From CAYLNK01 sp964384675 (GTDB taxonomy: Bacteria; Acidobacteriota; Thermoanaerobaculia; UBA5066): DNA of 47,873 nt. Location of the stretch: NCBI GenBank assembly GCA_964384675.1, contig CAYLNK010000009.1, positions 1 through 47,873 on the forward strand, written 5' to 3'. The notes beneath the pieces are model-generated. The model had not been told where the DNA came from, ran no database searches, and worked only from the letters and a program-made list of their open reading frames with translations. Below, in pieces: positions 25,511 to 33,112 of the stretch (positions within the stretch are counted from its first letter, which is position 1; each line of letters starts with the position of its first letter). The position numbers and the translations under genes are program-made.

Positions 25511-27769
25511 ATGGCCCTGCCGTCCCTGCCGGCTCTCCCAGCCTCTCCGCCCTCCGTTCCGCCCGAGAAGCTCGCGACCGCCTCGGTCGGGCTCTCGGTC
25601 ACCGGAATGCACTGCGCCTCGTGCGTCGCGCGGCTCGAGAAGGCGCTCGTCGCGGTCCCGGGCGTCTCGGGCGCGTCCGTGGATCTCCTGGCCGGACGCG
25701 CCACCGTCCGTCTGGCCGACGCGGGCCTGCCCCACGCCGCGCTCCTCGCCGCGGTCGAGGAGGCCGGCTACGAGGCGACGGTCGAGGTCCCGGAGGACGA
25801 CGGGCTGCGGGACGCGCTGGAGGCGGCGGCGCGCGACCTTTCGCTCGCGGGCCTCTGGCGCCGGTTCGCCGTCGCCGCGGCGATCGCGCTGCCGGTGGCG
25901 CTGGTATCGATGCTCGACGTGCGGTTCGCGGGCCGCGACCTCGTCCTCCTCGTCGCGACCGCGTTCGTCCTCGGCTTCTCGGGCCACGGCTTCTTCTCGA
26001 GCGCGTTCGAGGGGGCCCGGCGGGGGCGGGCCGACATGAACACGCTGATCGCGCTCGGCACGGGCGCGGCGTTCCTCGGCTCCTCCGCCGTGACGCTCTT
26101 CCCCCAGGCGTTCCACCTCGGTACGGGCCATCCCCCGGTCTACTTCGAGGCGGCCGCCGTCATCATCGCCTTCGTCCTCCTGGGCCGGCTGCTCGAGGAA
26201 CGGGCCAAGGCCGCCGCCGGAGAGGCGATCCACCGTCTGGCGGCGATGGGGGCGAAGACGGCTCGCCGCCTCCGGGGAGACGCCGAGGAGGAGGTCGCCG
26301 TGACGGCCCTCCGGAAGGGGGACCTCGTGAGGGTGCCGGCGGGCGAGAAGGTGCCGGCCGACGGGAGCGTCGTGTCGGGCCGCTCGGCGGTCGACGAGGC
26401 GATGGTCTCGGGCGAGCCGATCCCGATCGAGAAGGGGCCCGGAGACCCGCTGATCGGTGCCACGCTGAACGGCGACGGCGCCCTGGTGATGCGCGTGACG
26501 GGCACGGGCCGTGACACGGTGCTGGCGCAGATCGTCCGGATGGTCCGCGAGGCGCAGACCGAGAAGGCCCCTCTGCAGCGGCTCGCCGACCGCGTCGCCA
26601 GCGTCTTCGTCCCCGCGGTCCTGGCGATCGCCGCCGGCACCTTCGCGGTGTGGGCGACCATCGGACCGGAGCCCCGCCTCCTGCGCGCCCTGACGGCCGC
26701 GGTCGCCGTCCTCGTCGTGGCCTGCCCGTGCGCGCTCGGCCTCGCGACGCCGACCGCCCTGCTCGTCGGGACCGGACGGGGCGCCGAGTCGGGAATCCTG
26801 ATCCGGAACGCCACCGCGCTCGAGAAGGCGTATCGCGTCGACACCCTCGTCCTCGACAAGACGGGCACGCTCACGCGTGGGAAGCCGACGCTCGCACGGC
26901 TGGTCCCGGCGCCCGGGGTGACCGAGAACGAGCTCCTCACGACGCTCGCGACGCTCGAGCAAGGCTCGTCCCATCCTCTCGCCGCGCCCCTCCTCGCGGC
27001 CGCGCAGGCACGGAGGCTCACGTTCCCGAAGGTCGACTCCCGGAGCGTGGCCGGAGGCGGTCTGGCCGGGGCGTCGTCCGGCGAGACGCTCCTCGCGGGT
27101 TCCGCCGCTTTCCTCTCGTCGCAGGGCGTCGCCGTCGACCCGGACCCTGCCGCCTCCGGCACCGTCGTCCATGCGGCCCGCGGTTCCCGTTGGCTCGGGG
27201 CGGCCGTCCTGGAGGACGCGATCAAGCCGGGCGCCCGGGAGGCGGTGAGCGCGCTCCGTGAAGCGGGGATCCGTGTCCTCCTCGTCACCGGAGACCGCCT
27301 GGACGCGGCGTTGAAGGCCGCCCGGGAGGCGGGGATCGCCGACGCGGACGTGAGGGCCGACGTCCCGCCCGGCGGCAAGAAGACGATCGTCGACGCGCTG
27401 CGCCAGGGCGGCGCCGTCGTGGCCGTGGCGGGAGACGGCATCAACGACGCGCCGGCGCTCGCGGCGTCCGACCTCGGGATCGCGATGGGCACCGGCACCG
27501 ACGTCGCCATGGCCTCCGCCGACGTCACCCTGGTGTCGGGCGACCTGCGCGGCGTGGCCCGCGCGCTCTCGCTCTCGCGAGCGACGGTGAGGAACATCCG
27601 GCAGAACCTCGCCCTCGCGTTCGTCTACAACGTGGTCCTCATCCCGGTCGCGGCCGGGGCCCTCTACCCGTGGCTCGGGATCACGCTCGACCCGATGCTG
27701 GCCGGCGGTGCGATGGCGCTCTCCTCCGTCTCCGTCGTGACGAACGCCCTCCGCCTGCGACGGGCCTGA
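25511..27769 (+). CDS. copA: Cu+-exporting P1B-type ATPase
   Basis: 752 residues from ATG 25511 (TTG 25496 would add five). One N-terminal heavy-metal domain with GMHCASC (about 32-38), then eight expected membrane helices, actuator domain with VSGEP, CPC in helix 6 (about 405-407), DKTGT phosphorylation motif (about 449-453), TGD and GDGIND. Helix 7 has YN and helix 8 MALSS, the residue pairs that define Cu+ (P1B-1) specificity. It pumps cytosolic Cu+ across the inner membrane. No CueR or CopZ gene is next to it. It is followed after 23 bp by an outer-membrane barrel gene with its own -10-like box. Confidence 0.93.
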   Translation: MALPSLPALPASPPSVPPEKLATASVGLSVTGMHCASCVARLEKALVAVPGVSGASVDLLAGRATVRLADAGLPHAALLAAVEEAGYEATVEVPEDDGLRDALEAAARDLSLAGLWRRFAVAAAIALPVALVSMLDVRFAGRDLVLLVATAFVLGFSGHGFFSSAFEGARRGRADMNTLIALGTGAAFLGSSAVTLFPQAFHLGTGHPPVYFEAAAVIIAFVLLGRLLEERAKAAAGEAIHRLAAMGAKTARRLRGDAEEEVAVTALRKGDLVRVPAGEKVPADGSVVSGRSAVDEAMVSGEPIPIEKGPGDPLIGATLNGDGALVMRVTGTGRDTVLAQIVRMVREAQTEKAPLQRLADRVASVFVPAVLAIAAGTFAVWATIGPEPRLLRALTAAVAVLVVACPCALGLATPTALLVGTGRGAESGILIRNATALEKAYRVDTLVLDKTGTLTRGKPTLARLVPAPGVTENELLTTLATLEQGSSHPLAAPLLAAAQARRLTFPKVDSRSVAGGGLAGASSGETLLAGSAAFLSSQGVAVDPDPAASGTVVHAARGSRWLGAAVLEDAIKPGAREAVSALREAGIRVLLVTGDRLDAALKAAREAGIADADVRADVPPGGKKTIVDALRQGGAVVAVAGDGINDAPALAASDLGIAMGTGTDVAMASADVTLVSGDLRGVARALSLSRATVRNIRQNLALAFVYNVVLIPVAAGALYPWLGITLDPMLAGGAMALSSVSVVTNALRLRRA

Positions 27770-27779
27770 GCGCGCGTGG

Positions 27780-27785
27780 TAGAAC
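27780..27785 (+). promoter_or_regulatory. -10-like TAGAAC before the barrel gene
   Basis: TAGAAC lies 7 nt before ATG 27793, in the gap after copA. It fits the leaderless pattern seen elsewhere in the window, though an AGGGG also precedes the ATG at very short spacing. Confidence 0.3.
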
Positions 27786-27792
27786 AGGGGCG

Positions 27793-28314
27793 ATGAGCAA
27801 GCGTCGACTCGCGCTGGCCCTTCTCCTCTCCTCGATCGCCGCCCTCCCCGCCGCTGCCGCGCCTCCCGAGAAGGGGACGTTCGCGCTGGCCGGCGCGCTC
27901 GGTGGCAACTTCCCTCTCGAGAGCGACTACGAGGTCGGCTTCCAGCTCGACGCCTCGGTCGACTACTGGCTCTCCCGGGAGGTCGGGGCGCGTGTGAGCG
28001 CCGGGTATCTCCGGGACGGCTCGAAGCTCGACGCGAGCTTCTCGAGCGGCTATTTCCTCGGCTCGGCGGTCTACCAGTTCAACCTGGAGGATTTCCGGCC
28101 ATACGCCATGGTGGGCATCGGGTTGTACGCCGTGGATCCTCCGGTCGGCGGCCAGGCCGGGCGCTTCGGCGTCCACGCCGGCGCCGGCGTGGAGATCTCG
28201 CTCCGCCGCCGGATCTTCGCGTTCGGCCAGCTGCTCTTCCACGGGGTCGGCAGCGTGGGGGATCGGAAGGCGTCGTTCTTCGGGCTGACCGCCGGGATCC
28301 GCTACTACTTCTGA
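27793..28314 (+). CDS. Small outer-membrane beta-barrel protein
   Basis: 173 residues. Signal peptide MSKRRLALALLLSSIAALPAAAA with an AxA cleavage site, then alternating amphipathic strands (SVDYWLSREVGARVSAGYL, FRPYAMVGIGLYAV, FFGLTAGIRYYF) and a C-terminal aromatic Phe, the BAM recognition signal. This is the layout of an 8-strand barrel of the OmpW/OmpA-like porin group; the function is unknown. The longer open frame from 27670 lies inside copA and is not used. A bidirectional hairpin element follows the stop. Confidence 0.72.
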   Translation: MSKRRLALALLLSSIAALPAAAAPPEKGTFALAGALGGNFPLESDYEVGFQLDASVDYWLSREVGARVSAGYLRDGSKLDASFSSGYFLGSAVYQFNLEDFRPYAMVGIGLYAVDPPVGGQAGRFGVHAGAGVEISLRRRIFAFGQLLFHGVGSVGDRKASFFGLTAGIRYYF

Positions 28315-28315
28315 C

Positions 28316-28363
28316 CGGGGGGACCTCCATCGCCGGTCCCCCCGCGCCCCCCCTTGGCGGGGC
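28316..28363. repeat. GC-rich hairpin repeat element, copy A (bidirectional terminator)
   Basis: GGGGGGACC, 9-nt loop, GGTCCCCCC (28317-28343), followed by a C-run and TTGGC. It lies between the convergent barrel and ABC ATPase genes. The same stem, loop length and right flank occur inverted at 45388-45434, also between convergent genes; by eye about 41 of 48 positions match. Confidence 0.7.
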
Positions 28364-28406
28364 ACCTGGGACCCACGAGCAGCGTCGGTCTGCCCGGCGT
28401 CGAGCT

Positions 28407-29138
28407 CTACGCCGCCGCCTCTCCCGAGCGGTCCTCGGTGATGCGGCCGTCGCGCACCTCCACCACGCGCCCCGCGCGCTTGGCGAGCCCCGGATCGTGC
28501 GTGATGACGACGAGCGTCCGCCCTTGCTTCCAGAGGTCGGTGAAGAGACCCATGATGTCGCCGCCCGCCGACGTGTCGAGGTTCCCGGTCGGCTCGTCGG
28601 CGAGCACCAGGTCCGGCTCCATCGCCAGAGCCCGCGCGATCGCCACACGCTGCATCTGGCCGCCCGAGAGCTCCGTCGGACGGTGGTCCATCCGGTCCGC
28701 CAGGCCGACCGTCGCCAGGAGCTCGGTGACGCGCTCCCGCCGCTTCTTCACCGGCACCCCGCCGAAGAGGAGCGGCATCTCGACGTTCTCGAACGCGGTG
28801 ATGTGCGGCAGCAGGTTGAAGCTCTGGAAGACGAAGCCGATCCGCCGGTTCCTCACGCTCGCGAGCTGGTCGCGCGTGAACGTGGAGACGTCTTCGCCGC
28901 CCAGCAGGTAGCGCCCCGAGGTGGGTGTGTCGAGGCAGCCGATCAGGTTCATGAGCGTCGACTTCCCCGAGCCCGACGGCCCCACGATGGCGGTCAGCTC
29001 CCCCTTGTGGACGGTGAGGTCCAGGCCCTTCAGCGCCTCGACCTTCACCTTGCCCGTGTCGTAGACCTTCCGGATCCCCTCCATCTGGATGATGGTGGTC
29101 GGGAGCGTCGTCTCGCCCTTCTTCGTCTCGGTCGCCAT
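28407..29138 (-). CDS. ABC transporter ATPase, MacB/LolD type
   Basis: 243 residues. Walker A GPSGSGKST, Q-loop FVFQSFNLLPHITA, signature ELSGGQMQR, Walker B LVLADEPTGNLD and switch His in VITHDP: a complete type VII (MacB/LolD-like) ATPase. It would power the two FtsX-like permeases encoded upstream. ATG 29138 is chosen over GTG 29147 because AAGGG lies 9 nt upstream of the ATG. It is the last gene of the adaptor-permease-permease-ATPase operon and 13 bp from the preceding permease gene. A hairpin repeat element follows its stop. Confidence 0.9.
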   Translation of the reverse strand: MATETKKGETTLPTTIIQMEGIRKVYDTGKVKVEALKGLDLTVHKGELTAIVGPSGSGKSTLMNLIGCLDTPTSGRYLLGGEDVSTFTRDQLASVRNRRIGFVFQSFNLLPHITAFENVEMPLLFGGVPVKKRRERVTELLATVGLADRMDHRPTELSGGQMQRVAIARALAMEPDLVLADEPTGNLDTSAGGDIMGLFTDLWKQGRTLVVITHDPGLAKRAGRVVEVRDGRITEDRSGEAAA

Positions 29139-29151
29139 CAGCCTCACCCTT

Positions 29152-30411
29152 CTACTCGTAGCGCAGCGTCGACGCGGGGTCGACCGCCGCCGCGCGGCGC
29201 GCCGGGAAGTACCCCGCGGCCAGCCCGATCAGCCCGAGGATCCCCGCCGTCGCGAGGCCGATCGGGATCGAGAGCACCGGCTTGCCCATGAACTCCAGCG
29301 CCTTGACGCCCTCGGTCGGGACCAGCGCCAGCCCCCCGACGATGAGCGTCGCCAGGACCAGCCCCGCCGCCCCGCCGATCAACGTGTAGAGCAGCCCCTC
29401 CAGCACGAAGGGCCCGACGATCCAGGCCCGACGCGCGCCGAGCGCCATCTTCACGCCGATCTCGCGGGTCCGCTCCTTCACCACCGCGTACATGATGTTG
29501 GCGACCCCGACGCCCCCGATCAGGAGAGTCAGGGTGCCGATGACGCCGAGGAACGCCTCGATCCCGATCAGCACGTTGAGCGTGACCTGATTCGACTTCA
29601 CCGTGTCCCAGGCGCCGAGCGCGCGATCGCCGTCGGTCGGGTCGAACTGGTACTTGGTGGCGAGCACCCCGTGGACCCGCTTGAGCGCCCCCTTCATCTC
29701 GTGAGGACGCTTCACCTGGATCAGGAGGTTCGAGAGCTGCTCCCGCCCGAACTGGCCCCGGCACGTCGAGATCGGGATGACCGCATGGTTCGCGTCGGGC
29801 CCGCCGTACATCCCCATCTGGATCTTCTTCTGCATCACCCCGATCACGGTGTACGGGCTGTTGTTCACGAGAAGCGTCTTGCCGACCGCGGGCTCCTTGC
29901 CGAAGAGGTCCGTCGCGAGCTCGTTCCCGAGGAAGATCACCCGGCGTTTCTCGGCCTCGTCGGCCGGGCCCAGGAAGCGCCCGCCCGCCTGGGCGTAGTG
30001 CTTGCGCGTCTCGCCGTACCGCCAGCTGACTCCGATGACCCGGCCGGAGACGGTCTTCCGGCCGTAGCTGAGGGTCGTGCGCGGGGCCCGCACCTCCCCG
30101 ACCACGGCTTCCAGATCCGGGAGCCGCTGCGCCACGAAGTCGACGTCGTCGATCGTGGGGCGGATCGGGCGTCCCGCCGGGAGCCCCTTCCAGGTCTTGC
30201 TCGTCTCCCCGGGCCAGATCACTGCGATGTTCTCGCCCATGGCGCGCTGGTTCTTCGAGAGCTGTCGCTTCAGACCCTCGCCGAACGCCAGGAGCAGCAG
30301 GATGGCGACGGTGCCCCACGCGATGGCGGCGATCGTGAGGGTCGCGCGCCGGCGCTGGAGCCTGGCGGAGCCGGCAAACAGCCTGAAGATGACGGCCAGG
30401 TCGTGCTTCAT
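29152..30411 (-). CDS. FtsX/MacB-type ABC permease B
   Basis: 419 residues. One N-terminal membrane helix (about 25-45, TLTIAAIAWGTVAILLLLAFG), a long periplasmic domain of about 230 residues with the MacB core pattern (RVIFLGNELATDLFGKEPAVGKTLLVN), and three C-terminal helices with ERTREIGVKMALGARR, the cytosolic coupling motif. It ends in AVDPASTLRYE, as MacB-type permeases do. Permeases of this type do not move substrate through the membrane; they transmit ATPase motion to the periplasm. GAGAGG precedes ATG 30411. It pairs with the paralogous permease at 30488-31723, suggesting a heterodimer. Confidence 0.9.
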   Translation of the reverse strand: MKHDLAVIFRLFAGSARLQRRRATLTIAAIAWGTVAILLLLAFGEGLKRQLSKNQRAMGENIAVIWPGETSKTWKGLPAGRPIRPTIDDVDFVAQRLPDLEAVVGEVRAPRTTLSYGRKTVSGRVIGVSWRYGETRKHYAQAGGRFLGPADEAEKRRVIFLGNELATDLFGKEPAVGKTLLVNNSPYTVIGVMQKKIQMGMYGGPDANHAVIPISTCRGQFGREQLSNLLIQVKRPHEMKGALKRVHGVLATKYQFDPTDGDRALGAWDTVKSNQVTLNVLIGIEAFLGVIGTLTLLIGGVGVANIMYAVVKERTREIGVKMALGARRAWIVGPFVLEGLLYTLIGGAAGLVLATLIVGGLALVPTEGVKALEFMGKPVLSIPIGLATAGILGLIGLAAGYFPARRAAAVDPASTLRYE

Positions 30412-30427
30412 CGAACCTCTCCCGGCC

Positions 30428-30453
30428 CGCTGGGGGGGGCCTGGGGGCCCGGC
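30428..30453. repeat. Diverged copy of the GC-rich element
   Basis: On the minus strand a C-run, AGG, second C-run and AGCGGGC resemble the right half of the hairpin elements at 28316 and 45388, without the left stem arm. It lies in the 76-bp gap between the two permease genes. Confidence 0.3.
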
Positions 30454-30461
30454 GTCGAGCC

Positions 30462-30486
30462 GCCGGAGGCGGCGGGGGCCTCCGGC
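30462..30486 (-). terminator. Intercistronic hairpin after permease A
   Basis: GCCGGAGGC, 7-nt loop, GCCTCCGGC: a 9-bp perfect stem that begins right after the TGA of the 30488-31723 permease. It has no T tract. It could weaken read-through into permease B and the ATPase, or protect the upstream mRNA end. Confidence 0.45.
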
Positions 30487-30487
30487 T

Positions 30488-31723
30488 TCATGACAGCTTC
30501 ATCGCCACCACGGGGTCGAGCCGGGAGGCGTCACGCGCGGGGAAGTAGCCGGCGAAGAGGCCGATGGCGCCGAGGATGGCGACCGTGACGAGCGCCAGCG
30601 CCGGCGAGACCTCGGGATTGCCCACGTACTGCGTCAGGCCCAGGCTGGGGATCACACCGCAGATCGCGAGCGTGACCCCGAAGCCGATCGCGCCACCGAT
30701 GCCGGTGAGGAGCAGCGTCTCGAGGAGGAGCTGCGACAGGATCCAGCGCTGCTTGGCGCCGAGCGCCATCTTGATGCCGATCTCGCGGGTCCGCTCCTCC
30801 ACGACCACGTTCATGATGTTCGAGACTCCGATCCCGCCCACGACCAGGGTGAGCGAGCCGACGATGCCGAGGAAGAGCTGGAAGCTCAGCATGAAGGTGT
30901 CGAAGAACTTGAACTGCTCCGTGGTGTCCCAGACCGCCAGCGCCTCCTTGTCCTGTGGCGCGAAGCGGAGCTTCCGGGACAGCACGCGGCGCAGCTCCGC
31001 GGTGGCCTGCTCGGTGCGGGCGTTGTCCCTCGCCTGGTAGACGACGTTCGAGACGAACTTCTGGCCGGTGATCGCCCGGAACGTCGTGCCGGGGATGAAC
31101 GCCTGAGAATGATCCCGGCCCCGGTAGCTCGAGTCCTGCTCCTTCTCCTTGAGGACGCCGACGACGAGGAACGGCGAGCCGTGGAGGATCACGGTCTTGC
31201 CGACCGCGGGGGCGCCGCCGAAGACGTCCTTGGCGAGCTCGTTCCCCAGGAACGCCACCCGCTTCTGCTCCGCCTGGTCGAGCGGGTCGACGAAGCGGCC
31301 CCCCGGCTCCGGGATCAGGTTCCGCATCGCGCCGAACTCCGGCGAGACGCCGGTCACGTCCACGGCCAGCGTCTTCATCCCGTAGTGGAGCTTCAGCGTG
31401 TCGGCGTACTCGCTGGAGATCCGGCGCAGCTCCGTCCCCTGCTTGCGCGCCAGGTCGATGTCCTCCTCGGTCAGCCGGATCCGGCGGCCCTTGCCCAGAC
31501 CCTCGAACGGGATCGACGTGAGCCCGGGCCAGCCGATGACGATCCGGTCGCCGAGCCCCGCGGTCTGCTTGATGAGCTTCCCCTTCAGGCCGTGCCCGAA
31601 CGCCAGGAGGAGCGTGACGGCGACGGTGCCCCAGACGATGCCGAAGACGGTCAGGAACGTGCGCAGCTTCTGGCTGCGGACGTCCCGGATCATCTGCTTG
31701 AGCACGTCCTTGATGTCGAGCAT
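30488..31723 (-). CDS. FtsX/MacB-type ABC permease A
   Basis: 411 residues with the same plan as the next permease: helix at about 20-42 (LRTFLTVFGIVWGTVAVTLLLAFG), periplasmic core with KRVAFLGNELAKDVFGGAPAVGKT, three C-terminal helices and ERTREIGIKMALGAKQRWI. The two permeases are clear paralogues. GAGGAAG precedes ATG 31723. It follows the adaptor gene across a 226-bp gap holding two hairpins, so it may have its own promoter. Likely role: export of an antimicrobial, lipid or peptide with the adaptor at 31950-33056. No TolC gene is visible. Confidence 0.9.
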   Translation of the reverse strand: MLDIKDVLKQMIRDVRSQKLRTFLTVFGIVWGTVAVTLLLAFGHGLKGKLIKQTAGLGDRIVIGWPGLTSIPFEGLGKGRRIRLTEEDIDLARKQGTELRRISSEYADTLKLHYGMKTLAVDVTGVSPEFGAMRNLIPEPGGRFVDPLDQAEQKRVAFLGNELAKDVFGGAPAVGKTVILHGSPFLVVGVLKEKEQDSSYRGRDHSQAFIPGTTFRAITGQKFVSNVVYQARDNARTEQATAELRRVLSRKLRFAPQDKEALAVWDTTEQFKFFDTFMLSFQLFLGIVGSLTLVVGGIGVSNIMNVVVEERTREIGIKMALGAKQRWILSQLLLETLLLTGIGGAIGFGVTLAICGVIPSLGLTQYVGNPEVSPALALVTVAILGAIGLFAGYFPARDASRLDPVVAMKLS

Positions 31724-31783
31724 CGGTTGCTTCCTCGTGACGGTCGCCTGGCGTGATGTGCGAGTGGTTCGTCGGCCGGGGAG

Positions 31784-31809
31784 GGGGTGCGGGGGAACCC
31801 TCCCGCACC
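31784..31809. repeat. GC-rich hairpin upstream of permease A
   Basis: Inverted repeat with stem GGTGCGGG/CCCGCACC (31786-31793 and 31802-31809) and an 8-nt loop. Its left flank (GGCCGGGGAGGGGGTGCGGG) resembles the flank of the element at 45388-45434. It lies between the adaptor and permease A genes, in a 226-bp stretch with no supported ORF. Confidence 0.4.
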
Positions 31810-31920
31810 GTTGCTAGTTGGCGCCGCAGGTCGCGAAGCGGCCGAGGGGAAGAAGGGGAACCCGAGCCATGGCGAGGGTCTCTGGGATGGGGCCGGCGTA
31901 CGCGCCCGGCGCCATCCAGT

Positions 31921-31939
31921 AAACCCGCCTGACGGGTTT
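31921..31939 (-). terminator. Terminator after the adaptor gene
   Basis: AAACCCG, 5-nt loop, CGGGTTT, starting 10 nt after the adaptor stop on the minus strand. Its 3' arm carries the T run. It may separate the adaptor from the permease-ATPase genes or only attenuate read-through. Confidence 0.6.
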
Positions 31940-31949
31940 CCCGATCACT

Positions 31950-33056
31950 TCAGCTGATCTCCTTGGGCGGCCGCTCCACGACCCTGTCGCCCTTCTTGAG
32001 ACCCTCGAGCACCTCCACGTTGAGCCCGTCCGAGATGCCGAGCTTCACCTCGGTCTTCTTCGGCTCCCCCTTCGGGTCGGCCGGCGGCAGCTCGACGAAC
32101 GCCTTCTTGCCGCCGTCCTCGAAGATCACCAGGCGCTCGGCCAGCGTCACGACGTCCTTCTTCTCCCGGATGATCAGATCGGCGTTGGCCGAGTAGCCGG
32201 CGCGAAGGACGATCTTGTCGGTCCGGTCGAGCTCGATCTCCACGTCGAAGAGCGTCGCCCCGTCCTTCTGCTGTGCCTGCGGGGCGATCCGTGCGACCTT
32301 GCCGCTCACCACGTCCGTCGGCAGAGCGCCGACCTTGATGCGGGCCGGCAGGCCGGCTCTCAGCTTTCCGACGTCGATCTCGTCGACCGTCCCCTTGAAG
32401 ACGAGGTCCCGCATGTCCGCGATCGTGGCGAGCTCGGTGCCCGGCTGGTAGGACGTGAGCGGAACCACCGGGTCGCCCGGGTTCACCGTGCGGGTCAGCA
32501 CCGTCCCCGCGGCCGGCGCCCTCACGACGGACTCCATGGCCGAGTCCGCGTTCGTGACCCGCCCCTTGCGGGTCAGCTCCCGGTCCTGCTCGGCCTTCTT
32601 GAGGGCGATCCGGGCCAGCTCGAACGACTCCTTCTTGGTGTCGAGCTCCGACTTCGGCAGCACGCCGGAGCGTGACAGCTCGCCCGCGCGGTCGTATTCG
32701 GACTTCGCCCGGTTGAACGACGCCTGCGACGATTCGAGGCGCCGGTCGACCTCGGTCAGCTCGAGCGGCGTCGGGTCGGGGACGATCTCGAGGATGGGGT
32801 CGCCGGCCTTCACCGTGTCCCCCACCTCGACCAGGCACCGCTTCACGATCCCGGAGATCTTCGACTTCACCTGGAACTTCTGGCGGGGCTGGACTTGGCC
32901 CACGGCGAGGGCCTTCTCGGTGATCGAGCCGGTCTCGGCCTCGACGAGCTTCCACTTCTCGTCGCCCTTCTTCCCGCCCTTCGTCACGGCGTAGACGCCG
33001 GACGCGGCCCCGCCCAGGAGGACGAGGACGATGAGGGTCTTCAGCAGCTTCGGCAT
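31950..33056 (-). CDS. MacA/HlyD-type periplasmic adaptor protein
   Basis: 368 residues. N-terminal membrane anchor (LLKTLIVLVLLGGAASGVYAV), barrel-sandwich hybrid split by a hairpin (KSKISGIVKRCLVEVGDTVKAGDPILEI near 60-90 and APAAGTVLTRTVNPGDPV near 190), an alpha-helical hairpin of about 80 residues between them (LELTEVDRRLESSQASFNRAKSEYD onward), then beta-barrel and membrane-proximal domains. It links the inner-membrane permease to an outer-membrane channel. AAGGAG lies 5 nt before ATG 33056. It is the first gene of the exporter cluster and follows the spermidine-synthase-like gene after 56 bp. Confidence 0.9.
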   Translation of the reverse strand: MPKLLKTLIVLVLLGGAASGVYAVTKGGKKGDEKWKLVEAETGSITEKALAVGQVQPRQKFQVKSKISGIVKRCLVEVGDTVKAGDPILEIVPDPTPLELTEVDRRLESSQASFNRAKSEYDRAGELSRSGVLPKSELDTKKESFELARIALKKAEQDRELTRKGRVTNADSAMESVVRAPAAGTVLTRTVNPGDPVVPLTSYQPGTELATIADMRDLVFKGTVDEIDVGKLRAGLPARIKVGALPTDVVSGKVARIAPQAQQKDGATLFDVEIELDRTDKIVLRAGYSANADLIIREKKDVVTLAERLVIFEDGGKKAFVELPPADPKGEPKKTEVKLGISDGLNVEVLEGLKKGDRVVERPPKEIS

Positions 33057-33092
33057 CTGGGCTCCTTCCCGTTCAAACCCAGATACGACGAT

Positions 33093-33112
33093 CCGGGGGA
33101 TTGGTTCCCCGG
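33093..33112 (-). terminator. Hairpin after the spermidine-synthase-like gene
   Basis: CCGGGG, 8-nt loop, CCCCGG, immediately after the TAG at 33113. Short stem and no T tract, so weak or processing-related. Confidence 0.4.

Noticed and set aside
20659..27172. Very long antisense frames over the STAND kinase and over the ligase/copA genes
   Set aside because: No motifs, low-complexity Arg/Glu/Asp-rich sequence; the opposite strand has complete kinase, ATP-grasp and P-type ATPase motifs.
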